Source of the DNA: RUG721 sp040307385
GTDB taxonomy: Bacteria > Actinomycetota > Coriobacteriia > Coriobacteriales > Atopobiaceae
Assembly: GCA_040307385.1 (NCBI GenBank)
Contig: JAWRJQ010000018.1
Location: 1 to 5,390, forward strand
DNA length: 5,390 nucleotides
Reading direction: 5' to 3'
Position numbers and translations under genes: made by a program. Each line of letters opens with the position of its first letter. Positions within the stretch are counted from its first letter, which is position 1. The notes below the pieces were generated by a model that made no database searches, was not told where the DNA came from, and worked only from the letters and a program-made list of their open reading frames with translations. Below are positions 1 to 5,264 of this stretch, in pieces.

Positions 1-123
1 ACCGAGCGCGAGATTGCCGCGCTCACCGTGCTGGCGTGTGGTGGAAACAGGAGCCTCGCCGCCCAGACGCTGGATATCTCGCGCACCACCCTCTGGCGCC
101 TTCTCAAAGACCAGCACCGATAG
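1..123 (+). CDS. C-terminal fragment of a Fis-type HTH (sigma-54 activator-like) transcriptional regulator
   Basis: Frame 1 is open from the first base to a TAG at 121-123 and gives 40 residues; the start lies outside the window. The visible part is a Fis-type helix-turn-helix: an AAL helix, then GGNRSLAAQTLDISRTTLWR and a final LLKDQHR. The pattern GN-x3-AA-x-LxISRTTLWRxLK is the classic DNA-binding C-terminus of sigma-54-dependent enhancer-binding proteins (NtrC/PrpR style), where it binds upstream activator sequences. The AAA+ and sensory domains would lie upstream and cannot be seen, so neither the signal nor true sigma-54 dependence can be confirmed. A stand-alone Fis-like protein is a less likely alternative. 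I found no convincing GG-N10-GC sigma-54 promoter in the gap before the next gene, so a regulatory link to the downstream lactate dehydrogenase is not supported. Confidence 0.75.
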   Translation, partial: TEREIAALTVLACGGNRSLAAQTLDISRTTLWRLLKDQHR

Positions 124-278
124 GCCCCACGCACCGGCCACGCGGCAAATCAACTATCGGATGGGTTCCTCTTTCTCTCCGTACTGCATCGGGTGGTCGC
201 ATCCAGACAGGACGAACACCTTTCACGGCAAAGCAATAGCCGCTGCGATTCCGAGATGCCATCCTATCGGCGGGACAC

Positions 279-296
279 ACGTTAAACTATCAACAG
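279..296. promoter_or_regulatory. Possible Rex-like redox operator upstream of ldhA
   Basis: The sequence contains GTTAA-ACTA-TCAACA, which matches 10 of the 14 fixed positions of the Rex operator form TTGTTAA-N4-TTAACAA. It lies 37 bp before the ldhA start codon. A weak -10-like TAAACT (283-288) overlaps it, so a bound repressor could block transcription. Rex senses the NADH/NAD+ ratio and commonly controls fermentative dehydrogenases such as LDH, so the position makes biological sense. The match is imperfect and no good -35 was found. Apart from this site and the Shine-Dalgarno at 321-327, the 124-332 gap shows nothing I can name. Confidence 0.3.
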
Positions 297-332
297 CAAG
301 GGCTTCAGCGCGACCGTCTCGGAGGAGTAATC

Positions 333-1337
333 ATGAAAATCCTGTTCTATGGCACGGCAAGCTACGACAAGGAATCGTTCGATAAGGAACTTCCCGCCTA
401 TCCCGACATCACCATCGACTACACCGAGACCAACCTCACCCCGCTCACGGCGGTGCTGGCGCGGGGCTACGACGCCGTATGCGCCTTCGTGAACGCCGAC
501 GTGGGCGCGCTCACCCTCGAGGTTCTGGCGGGACTGGGCGTCAAACTCGTGCTCATGCGCTGCGCCGGTTACGATGCCGTGAATGTGAATATGGCCAAGG
601 AGCTGGGCGTCACCGTCACTCGCGTGCCGGCCTACAGCCCCGAGGCCATCGCCGAGCACGCCATGGCGCTCGCCATGTGCGCCAACCGTCGCATCCACAA
701 GGGGTATATCCGCGTGCGCGAGAACAACTTCTCGCTGGGCGGGCTCGTGGGAGAGACGCTTCACGGCAAGGTTGCGGGCATCATCGGCACCGGCCGTATC
801 GGCGCAGCCCTCTGCCGCATCTGCAAGGGCTTCGGCATGACGGTGCTCGGCGCCGACCTCTACCCCAACCAGAAGCTCGTCGAGGAGGGATGCGTCGATG
901 AGTACGTCGACTACGACGAGCTCTATGCGCGCGCGGACCTTATCAGCCTCCATGCCTTCCTCGACAAGGACAGCTACCACATGATCAACGACGAGAGCAT
1001 CTCCAAGATGAAGGACGGGGTCATCTTCGTGAACACCAGCCGCGGGGCGCTCGTCGACTCCAACGCCCTCATCCGAGGCATCCGCTCGGGCAAGATCGGG
1101 GCGGCCGGCATCGATGTGTACGAGGAGGAGAACCAGAACGTCTACTTGGATCGCGGCGACGAGATCCTGGGCACCTCCATCACCGCGCGCCTGTGCTCCT
1201 TCCCCAACGTGGTTCTCACGAGCCACCAGGCGTTCTTCACGCGCGAGGCCCTCGGGCAGATCGCGCAGTGCACGCTCGATAACGCAGCGGCGTACGCCAA
1301 AGGTGGAGAATACGTGCAGGGCAGCCAAGTCTGCTAG
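333..1337 (+). CDS. ldhA: D-lactate dehydrogenase (NAD+-dependent, LdhA-type 2-hydroxyacid dehydrogenase)
   Basis: Cytoplasmic enzyme of 334 residues, the usual family length. It reduces pyruvate to D-lactate and reoxidises NADH. The N-terminal substrate-binding part carries FVNADVG (52-58) and MRCAGYDAVN (75-84), as in E. coli LdhA. The nucleotide-binding domain has GTGRIG at 152-157 and an acidic Asp175 at the end of the next strand, which favours NAD+ over NADP+. The catalytic triad is complete: Arg237 in NTSRGA, Glu266 in DVYEEE and His298 in SHQAF. The ATG at 333 is chosen because GGAGGAG (321-327) sits 5 bases before it and MKILFYGTASYDKE fits the family N-terminus. A hairpin follows the stop, and pyk starts 121 bp downstream on the same strand. 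A related 2-hydroxyacid dehydrogenase specificity is possible, but the LdhA-like signature motifs throughout make D-LDH the best call. Confidence 0.93.
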   Translation: MKILFYGTASYDKESFDKELPAYPDITIDYTETNLTPLTAVLARGYDAVCAFVNADVGALTLEVLAGLGVKLVLMRCAGYDAVNVNMAKELGVTVTRVPAYSPEAIAEHAMALAMCANRRIHKGYIRVRENNFSLGGLVGETLHGKVAGIIGTGRIGAALCRICKGFGMTVLGADLYPNQKLVEEGCVDEYVDYDELYARADLISLHAFLDKDSYHMINDESISKMKDGVIFVNTSRGALVDSNALIRGIRSGKIGAAGIDVYEEENQNVYLDRGDEILGTSITARLCSFPNVVLTSHQAFFTREALGQIAQCTLDNAAAYAKGGEYVQGSQVC

Positions 1338-1384
1338 GCTATTCTGCTTGGAAACGCTGCGTATGCAGTAGACGAGCACACACG

Positions 1385-1413
1385 GACGCCTCCGCCTCCT
1401 CGGTGGGGGCGTC
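1385..1413 (+). terminator. GC-rich hairpin after ldhA, possible terminator
   Basis: GACGCCTCC (1385-1393) pairs with GGGGGCGTC (1405-1413) as a 9-bp stem with one T:G wobble and an 11-base loop. It lies 47 bp after the ldhA stop and 45 bp before the pyk start. The bases after it (TCGTACGATAG) are not a U-tract, so intrinsic termination may be weak or partial. Some ldhA transcripts could read through into pyk. Confidence 0.5.
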
Positions 1414-1458
1414 TCGTACGATAGCGGCATTCCGCCGCAGGAAGAGAGGCTGCTTGCG

Positions 1459-2898
1459 ATGTCAGCCAAGAAGACCAAGATCGTCTGCACGATGGGCCCC
1501 GCCTGCGAAGACGAGGAGACGCTGCGCGAGCTCATCAGATGCGGCATGAACGTTGCACGCTTCAACTTCTCGCACGGAACCCATGAGAGCCAGAGGGCCA
1601 TGATGGAGCGCGTGCGCAAGGTGGCGAGAGAGCTGGGAGTGCCCGTCGCCATCCTGCTCGACACCAAGGGCCCCGAGGTGCGCACGGGCCTTGTCGAGGG
1701 CGGCGGCAAGGTTGCAATCGCCACGGGCAGCGAGATCGTCGTCACCACCGAGGACGTGCCCTGCACCGCGGAGCGCATCTCGCTCGACTACAAGAACCTT
1801 CCCAACGAGGTGGAGGCCGGTGCCACCATCCTTATCGACGACGGCCTCATCGAGCTTGCCGTGACTCGCATCGAGGGCAGCGACATCCATTGCCGCGTTG
1901 CCAGCGGCGGCGCACTGGGCGATCGCAAGGGCGTCAATATCCCCGGCGTCGAGGTGGGGCTGCCCTCCGTCACCGATCAGGACCGCAACGACATCATCTT
2001 CGGCTGCGAGCTGGGCATCGATGCCATCGCCGCGTCGTTCATCCGCAGCGCCGCCGCCGTCGAGGAGATCCGCTCTATCCTCATCTCCCAGGGCGCCGGC
2101 CACGTGAAGGTGTTCCCCAAGATCGAGAGCGTGCTGGGCGTTGCCAACTTCGATGAGATTCTCGCCGCTTCCGACGGCATCATGGTGGCCCGCGGCGACC
2201 TAGGCGTGGAGGTGCCGCCGGCGCAGGTGCCGCACCTGCAGAAGATGATCATCTCCAAGTGCAACGACGCCTATAAGACGGTCATCACGGCCACGCAGAT
2301 GCTCAACTCCATGATCGACAACCCGCGCCCCACGCGCGCCGAGATCACCGATGTGGCCAACGCCATCTACGACGGCACCGACTGCGTCATGCTCTCCGGA
2401 GAGACCGCCTCGGGCAAGTATCCTATTGAAGCGGTCAAGACCATGGCGGATATCTGCTGCGAAACCGAGAAGCACCTGCCCGAGCGCCACGCCTATCACA
2501 GGCGCCACGGCCTGGCCAACGTGAGCGGTGCCACGGGCTATGCGGCCGTCTTCATGGCCGAGCAGGTGGGCGCCAAGGCGATACTGTGCCCCACGCATTC
2601 CGGGCGCACGGCGCGCCTCATCTCCGCATACCGCTCCAACCTGCCCGTCTATGCCGGGTCTCCCGATGACGAAACCATCCGCACCTGCTGCTTCGTCTGG
2701 GGCGTCGAGTGCTATAAGACCGTGGAGCAGGGCACGCTGCAGAACACGATCTACCACACCCTTCAGATCGCCAAGGAGCGCGGGCTTGTGGAGACGGGCG
2801 ATCTGGTGGTCGTCACCGCAGGCGACCCGCAGACCTCGCCGCGCATGGGCAACTACAGCACCTCCACCAACGTGGCGATGGTCGCCCAGGTTCAATAG
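1459..2898 (+). CDS. pyk: Pyruvate kinase
   Basis: Cytoplasmic glycolytic enzyme of 479 residues, normal for a bacterial pyruvate kinase. It converts phosphoenolpyruvate and ADP to pyruvate and ATP. The TIM-barrel A domain starts with KKTKIVCTMGPAC. Substrate and metal ligands are seen as ARFNFSHG (33-40; Arg34, Asn36, Ser38, His39), LDTKGPE (67-73), FPKIES (219-224; catalytic Lys221 and metal ligand Glu223), MVARGDLGVEVP (242-253; Asp247) and TQMLNSM (279-285; Thr279). SGETASGKYP (313-322) is also typical. The B-domain lid spans about 74-170 and contains IDDGLIE. The C-terminal domain (about 355-475) includes THSGRTARLIS and TAGDP; which effector it binds cannot be told. Glu105 aligns with the residue linked to K+-dependence in this family. 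An AGGAAGAGAGG (1439-1449) precedes the ATG by 9 bases. A structured repeat region follows the stop. Confidence 0.97.
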   Translation: MSAKKTKIVCTMGPACEDEETLRELIRCGMNVARFNFSHGTHESQRAMMERVRKVARELGVPVAILLDTKGPEVRTGLVEGGGKVAIATGSEIVVTTEDVPCTAERISLDYKNLPNEVEAGATILIDDGLIELAVTRIEGSDIHCRVASGGALGDRKGVNIPGVEVGLPSVTDQDRNDIIFGCELGIDAIAASFIRSAAAVEEIRSILISQGAGHVKVFPKIESVLGVANFDEILAASDGIMVARGDLGVEVPPAQVPHLQKMIISKCNDAYKTVITATQMLNSMIDNPRPTRAEITDVANAIYDGTDCVMLSGETASGKYPIEAVKTMADICCETEKHLPERHAYHRRHGLANVSGATGYAAVFMAEQVGAKAILCPTHSGRTARLISAYRSNLPVYAGSPDDETIRTCCFVWGVECYKTVEQGTLQNTIYHTLQIAKERGLVETGDLVVVTAGDPQTSPRMGNYSTSTNVAMVAQVQ

Positions 2899-2900
2899 CA

Positions 2901-2951
2901 CCTTCTCCCCCGCCCCGCTCGGGGATACTCCCCCAATGGGGCGTGAGAAGG
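2901..2951 (+). terminator. Long stem-loop directly after pyk, probable transcript end or 3' stabiliser
   Basis: CCTTCTC (2901-2907) pairs with GAGAAGG (2945-2951), and CGCCCC (2911-2916) pairs with GGGGCG (2938-2943). This gives 13 bp separated by a 3x1 internal loop. The apical part can form a further GGGG-ATACT-CCCC hairpin. The structure begins 2 bases after the pyk stop, where a terminator would be expected. No U-tract follows, so it may act as a weak terminator, a processing stop or an RNase barrier. The first copy of the 29-bp direct repeat (2913-2941) forms its top. Confidence 0.45.
2913..2941. repeat. 29-bp direct repeat, copy 1 (G/C-tract repeat)
   Basis: This 29-bp sequence is repeated without a mismatch at 3082-3110. 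It consists of CCCC-GCTC-GGGG, then ATACT, then CCCCC-AAT-GGGG. Each C-tract can pair with the G-tract before or after it, so several mutually exclusive short hairpins are possible. The two copies lie on either side of the 117-bp palindrome and are in the same orientation. Confidence 0.9.
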
Positions 2952-3067
2952 CCATGGCACCAGAATGCCTTATTCCTGCTGATTCTGGCACCAGATGGCC
3001 TTGTTCCTGAGGAATAAGGCCATCTGGGGGCTCAAGGCGCAGGAATAAGCCGTTTCAGTGCCAGGGC
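2951..3067. repeat. 117-bp interrupted palindrome built from four copies of a ~23-bp unit
   Basis: The whole block is a dyad centred on base 3009 with no indels between the arms. The core is a 17-bp stem (2991-3007 with 3011-3027, one G:T wobble) closed by a TGA triloop. Further out, CTTATTCCTGC (2969-2979) pairs exactly with 3039-3049, TGGCAC (2955-2960) with GTGCCA (3058-3063), and GCC (2951-2953) with 3065-3067. Each arm holds two tandem copies of a unit like GGCACCAGA-N2-GCCTTATTCCTG with a 31-bp period; left copies 2956-2978 and 2987-3009 differ at 3 of 23 positions. There is no ORF of its own and no U-tract, so it looks like a REP- or MITE-like dispersed palindrome or a structured RNA, not a simple terminator. 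No transposase is present. Confidence 0.85.
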
Positions 3068-3081
3068 GGTTTGAGATGCGA

Positions 3082-3110
3082 CCCCGCTCGGGGATACTCC
3101 CCCAATGGGG
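3082..3110. repeat. 29-bp direct repeat, copy 2
   Basis: Identical to 2913-2941 and in the same orientation. It lies 14 bp beyond the palindrome and 25 bp before the -35 box of the GntR operon. Unlike copy 1 it is not enclosed in a longer stem; instead it runs into an extra partial unit. Confidence 0.9.
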
Positions 3111-3128
3111 GATACTCCCCGGGTGGGG
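3090..3128. repeat. 18-bp tandem G/C-tract repeat upstream of the GntR promoter
   Basis: The block GGGG-ATACT-CCCC occurs twice with an 18-bp period (ATACT at 3094-3098 and 3112-3116), the second overlapping the end of the 29-bp repeat. The last piece, CCCC-GGGT-GGGG (3117-3128), is a short GC hairpin followed by the T-rich ATTATTGTT. It could stop residual pyk transcription just before the next promoter. Four G-tracts of at least three G lie on the plus strand, interleaved with C-tracts. Confidence 0.75.
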
Positions 3129-3135
3129 ATTATTG

Positions 3136-3164
3136 TTGACATGATCGTATATATACGGTATATA
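3136..3164 (+). promoter_or_regulatory. Sigma-70-type promoter of the GntR-ABC operon
   Basis: A perfect -35 TTGACA (3136-3141) is separated by the ideal 17 bp from a -10 TATATA (3159-3164). Transcription would start near 3171, leaving a leader of about 30 bases before the GTG start. The region is strikingly AT-rich against its GC-rich surroundings. This strong promoter makes the three downstream genes a transcription unit independent of pyk. Confidence 0.85.
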
Positions 3165-3165
3165 C
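3146..3165. promoter_or_regulatory. Tandem AT palindromes overlapping the promoter, probable GntR operator
   Basis: CGTATATATACG (3146-3157) is a perfect 12-bp palindrome in the promoter spacer. It is followed at once by the perfect 8-bp palindrome GTATATAC (3158-3165), which contains the -10 box. GntR-family operators usually have GT...AC dyads, and YtrA-type regulators are often autorepressors. A dimer bound here would block RNA polymerase. The exact operator boundaries are inferred. Confidence 0.55.
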
Positions 3166-3187
3166 AGTTATAGATACGGCGGACCAT

Positions 3188-3193
3188 GGAGGA
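3188..3193 (+). promoter_or_regulatory. Shine-Dalgarno site that sets the GntR start codon
   Basis: GGAGGA lies 7 bases before an in-frame GTG at 3201. An upstream in-frame ATG at 3186 has only a poor GGCGG before it, and its first codons overlap this site. The GTG is therefore the better start. Confidence 0.7.
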
Positions 3194-3200
3194 ATCACCG

Positions 3201-3578
3201 GTGGAGATCATCATCAGCAATTCGTCGGACAAGCCCATCTACGAGCAGATATCCTCGCAGATCCGCGACAGCGTCCTCACGGGCGCGCTTGCTCCCGGCG
3301 AGGCCCTGCCCTCGATCCGCACGCTGGCGGCATCGCTGCGCATCAGCGCCATCACCACGAAACGCGCCTACTCCGACCTGGAAGCGCAGGGCTACATCGA
3401 GACGGTTCCCGGCAAGGGCTGCTTCGTCTCGGGAGGAAACCTCGAGATGCTGCGCGAGGCCCGTCTGCGCCATGTGGAGGAATCGCTCGCCCAGGTCATC
3501 GCCGACGCGCGCATCGCCGGGCTCACGGCTTCGGAGCTGCATGAGATGCTCGATCTTCAACTGGAGGAGGAGAAATGA
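3201..3578 (+). CDS. GntR-family (YtrA subfamily) transcriptional regulator
   Basis: DNA-binding protein of 125 residues read from the GTG. The N-terminal winged helix-turn-helix covers about 10-76. PGEALPSIRTLA (32-43) leads into the recognition-helix region ISAITTKRAYSDLEAQGYIE (48-67), and GKGCFV (71-76) is the wing. The C-terminal part is only about 50 residues and helical, ending GLTASELHEML. This short tail is typical of YtrA-type GntR proteins, which dimerise without a large ligand domain. The start MEIIISNSSDKPIYEQI fits the subfamily; starting at ATG 3186 would add five residues. The stop overlaps the ATPase start (ATGA at 3575-3578), and GGAGGAGG (3563-3570) inside this gene serves the ATPase, indicating translational coupling. 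Likely an autorepressor of the downstream transporter; the inducing signal is unknown. Confidence 0.92.
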   Translation: MEIIISNSSDKPIYEQISSQIRDSVLTGALAPGEALPSIRTLAASLRISAITTKRAYSDLEAQGYIETVPGKGCFVSGGNLEMLREARLRHVEESLAQVIADARIAGLTASELHEMLDLQLEEEK

Positions 3579-4468
3579 CACAGAATGATTGCGCGCTGCG
3601 CGTGCACGATGCCTGCAAGTCCTATAGCGACTTCTCGCTCAAACGCGTGTCGCTCGAGGTGCCGAGAGGCGCCGTCGTGGGACTCATCGGCCGCAACGGC
3701 GCAGGCAAAACCACGCTCATGAAGGCCGTCCTGGGCACCATCGCGCTGGAGGGCGGCGATGTTGAGCTCTTCGGCAAACCCCTCGCCCGCCTCTCCGAGC
3801 ATGAGCGCCTCGCCCTCAAGGCGCGCGTGGGCTATGTGAGCGCGGTCATGGCGTATCCCGAGGTCTTGACCGCCCGCGAGGTCTCGCGCATCTACGAGTT
3901 CTCCTACCCCTCATTCGACCGCTCGCGCTTCGATGAGCTGTGCCGCATCCTCGAACTCGAATCGCTCGACAAGCCCGTCAAGGAGCTCTCGCGCGGCATG
4001 GGCATGAAGACCCAGCTCGCATGCGTGCTCGCAAGCGGGGCGGATCTGCTCATCCTCGACGAACCCACGGCCGGGCTCGACCCCATCGTGCGCGACGAGA
4101 TGCTCGGCGTGTTTCGCAGCTGGATGGACGAGCGCCGCTCCATCCTCATCTCGAGCCACATCACGAGCGACCTCGAGCATCTGGCCGACTTCGTCGTGCT
4201 CATCGATGACGGTGCGATCCTCATGGACCGCTCGGCAACCGAGATCGCGGACATGGGCGTGGCGCACCTGCGCACCGCCGAGTTCGAGCGTCTGCTCGCC
4301 GACGGTTCCTTTGCGTCCGACACGCTGCACGTACTCAAGCGCGACCTGAGCCATGAGGTGCTCGTGAACGACCGTCTCGGCTTCGCGCGCGCCTACCCCG
4401 AGTTTGCCATCGACCGCGCATCCATCGAAGACATCATGACCCTGCTCGTGAAAGGCGAGGTGAGGTAG
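3575..4468 (+). CDS. ABC transporter ATP-binding protein (YtrB/BcrA-like)
   Basis: Peripheral membrane ATPase of 297 residues that should power the adjoining permease. The Walker A is GRNGAGKTT (39-47, Lys45). The signature is LSRGM (138-142) in place of LSGGQ, the Walker B is LLILDEP (158-164, Glu163 catalytic), the D-loop is AGLDP (166-170) and the H-loop is His195 in ISSHITSD. The Q-loop region (GYVSAVMAYPEVLTARE) has no glutamine. Divergent Q-loop and signature sequences are usual in ABC ATPases paired with YtrA-type regulators. About 80 residues after the switch region (220-297) form a C-terminal extension of unknown role. Start ATG 3575 overlaps the GntR stop, and the TAG stop directly abuts the permease ATG. 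The substrate is unknown; relatives act in envelope stress, antimicrobial-peptide resistance or export. Confidence 0.93.
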   Translation: MTQNDCALRVHDACKSYSDFSLKRVSLEVPRGAVVGLIGRNGAGKTTLMKAVLGTIALEGGDVELFGKPLARLSEHERLALKARVGYVSAVMAYPEVLTAREVSRIYEFSYPSFDRSRFDELCRILELESLDKPVKELSRGMGMKTQLACVLASGADLLILDEPTAGLDPIVRDEMLGVFRSWMDERRSILISSHITSDLEHLADFVVLIDDGAILMDRSATEIADMGVAHLRTAEFERLLADGSFASDTLHVLKRDLSHEVLVNDRLGFARAYPEFAIDRASIEDIMTLLVKGEVR

Positions 4469-5188
4469 ATGAAAGCCCTGCTCTATTCCGACTTCACAAC
4501 CATCCGCAAGGCGGTCAAGCAGTACCTGCTCACCATCGCCTTCGTATGCATCGTCACCGTCTTCGCCTCGATTTCGAACAGGGACATCGATGCGGGCGGC
4601 CTCGCCCAGATCATCCAGAGCATCGTCATGCTCGTCAGCCCGTTCATGTTCGCCTTCTATACGTTCTTCCAGCTCTTCGGCCAGGATGAGCGCCCGGGAT
4701 GGGAGTCGGTGAAGCTCTCGCTGCCCGTCACGCGCACGGAGGTCGTCGTCGCCCGCTACCTCGTCATGGTGATCATGTTCGCGATGATCTTAGCCGCCTC
4801 CACCGCGTTGGGAGGCGTCGTCGCCGCCCTTATCACGCAGGTGAAGTTCGGCGCCGTCACGCTCATCGCCCGCGACGAGCTGCTCGTCGCGCTCTTGATC
4901 GCCCTGGCCGTCACGCTCATCTACCTCGGCATCGAGATGCCGATCTTCTTCAAGCTGGGCGTCGCCAAGGCGCGCCTGTTCATCTTCATACCGTATCTCG
5001 CAATCATGCTCGCCACGCTCGATCCGGTGCAGGATCTCATCAAAGTGATTGGCGCGCAGGTGATGCGCCTCGTCGAGGCGGTGGGAAGTCCCGTGCCCCT
5101 TGCAGCCGGCCTCGTCGTCCTCGCCGTCGTGCTCTACGCCATCTCCCTGTCCATCTCGACGCGCGTCTATGCCGCGCGCGAGTTCTAG
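4469..5188 (+). CDS. ABC-2 type transporter permease
   Basis: Integral membrane protein of 239 residues, the likely partner of the preceding ATPase. Six hydrophobic segments are visible at about 17-35, 46-70, 96-123, 137-161, 168-184 and 209-229. The cytoplasmic loop after the second segment holds GQDERPGWESVKLSLPVTRT (71-90) and then ARYL, a pattern typical of the ABC-2 permease group found beside YtrA/YtrB-like proteins (E-x-xGWE...LPVTR...V..RYL). This loop probably contacts the ATPase. There is no signal peptide beyond the first membrane helix. The ATG follows the ATPase stop with no gap (TAGATG); GAGGTGA (4457-4463) is a strong Shine-Dalgarno 5 bases upstream. One permease gene suggests that a homodimer pairs with two ATPase subunits. 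The substrate cannot be inferred. Confidence 0.9.
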   Translation: MKALLYSDFTTIRKAVKQYLLTIAFVCIVTVFASISNRDIDAGGLAQIIQSIVMLVSPFMFAFYTFFQLFGQDERPGWESVKLSLPVTRTEVVVARYLVMVIMFAMILAASTALGGVVAALITQVKFGAVTLIARDELLVALLIALAVTLIYLGIEMPIFFKLGVAKARLFIFIPYLAIMLATLDPVQDLIKVIGAQVMRLVEAVGSPVPLAAGLVVLAVVLYAISLSISTRVYAAREF

Positions 5189-5239
5189 ACCTGACCGAGA
5201 AGCACATCGCGTGAGCTGGTGCACGTTTTGAGGCGAAGC

Positions 5240-5262
5240 GTCGAACGGACGGGTCGTTCGAC
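5240..5262. terminator. Hairpin between convergent genes, possible bidirectional terminator
   Basis: GTCGAACG (5240-5247) and CGTTCGAC (5255-5262) form a perfect 8-bp stem with a 7-base loop. It lies 51 bp after the permease stop and 2 bp beyond the stop codon of the convergent minus-strand gene. Neither strand has a clear U-tract after it, so function is inferred from position. The rest of 5189-5264 shows nothing else. Confidence 0.5.
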
Positions 5263-5264
5263 AC

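Noticed and set aside
124..332. A sigma-54 promoter for ldhA, suggested by the upstream Fis-type regulator
   Set aside because: No GG-N10-GC element with acceptable flanks could be found in the gap.
1348..1367. A pyk promoter with TTGGAA and TATGCA
   Set aside because: The boxes are only 8 bp apart, which is too close; no better pair was found in the gap.
282..1778. A 498-residue minus-strand open frame across ldhA and into pyk
   Set aside because: It is antisense to two well-supported enzymes, shows low-complexity composition from GC-rich codon structure, and matches no recognisable motif.
2200..2991. A 263-residue minus-strand frame opposite the pyk 3' half
   Set aside because: It overlaps conserved pyruvate kinase coding sequence and runs through the repeat region; it has no family features.
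2951..3067. An insertion sequence with terminal inverted repeats
   Set aside because: The inverted arms meet at a triloop, so there is no internal room for a transposase.
2913..3110. A minimal CRISPR array
   Set aside because: There are only two 29-bp repeats, 140 bp apart, and the space between them is a palindrome and not a spacer. No cas genes are present.
3032..3238. A 68-residue minus-strand frame with a doubled GVSP peptide
   Set aside because: The repeated peptide comes only from the DNA tandem repeat, and the frame crosses the promoter and start of the GntR gene.
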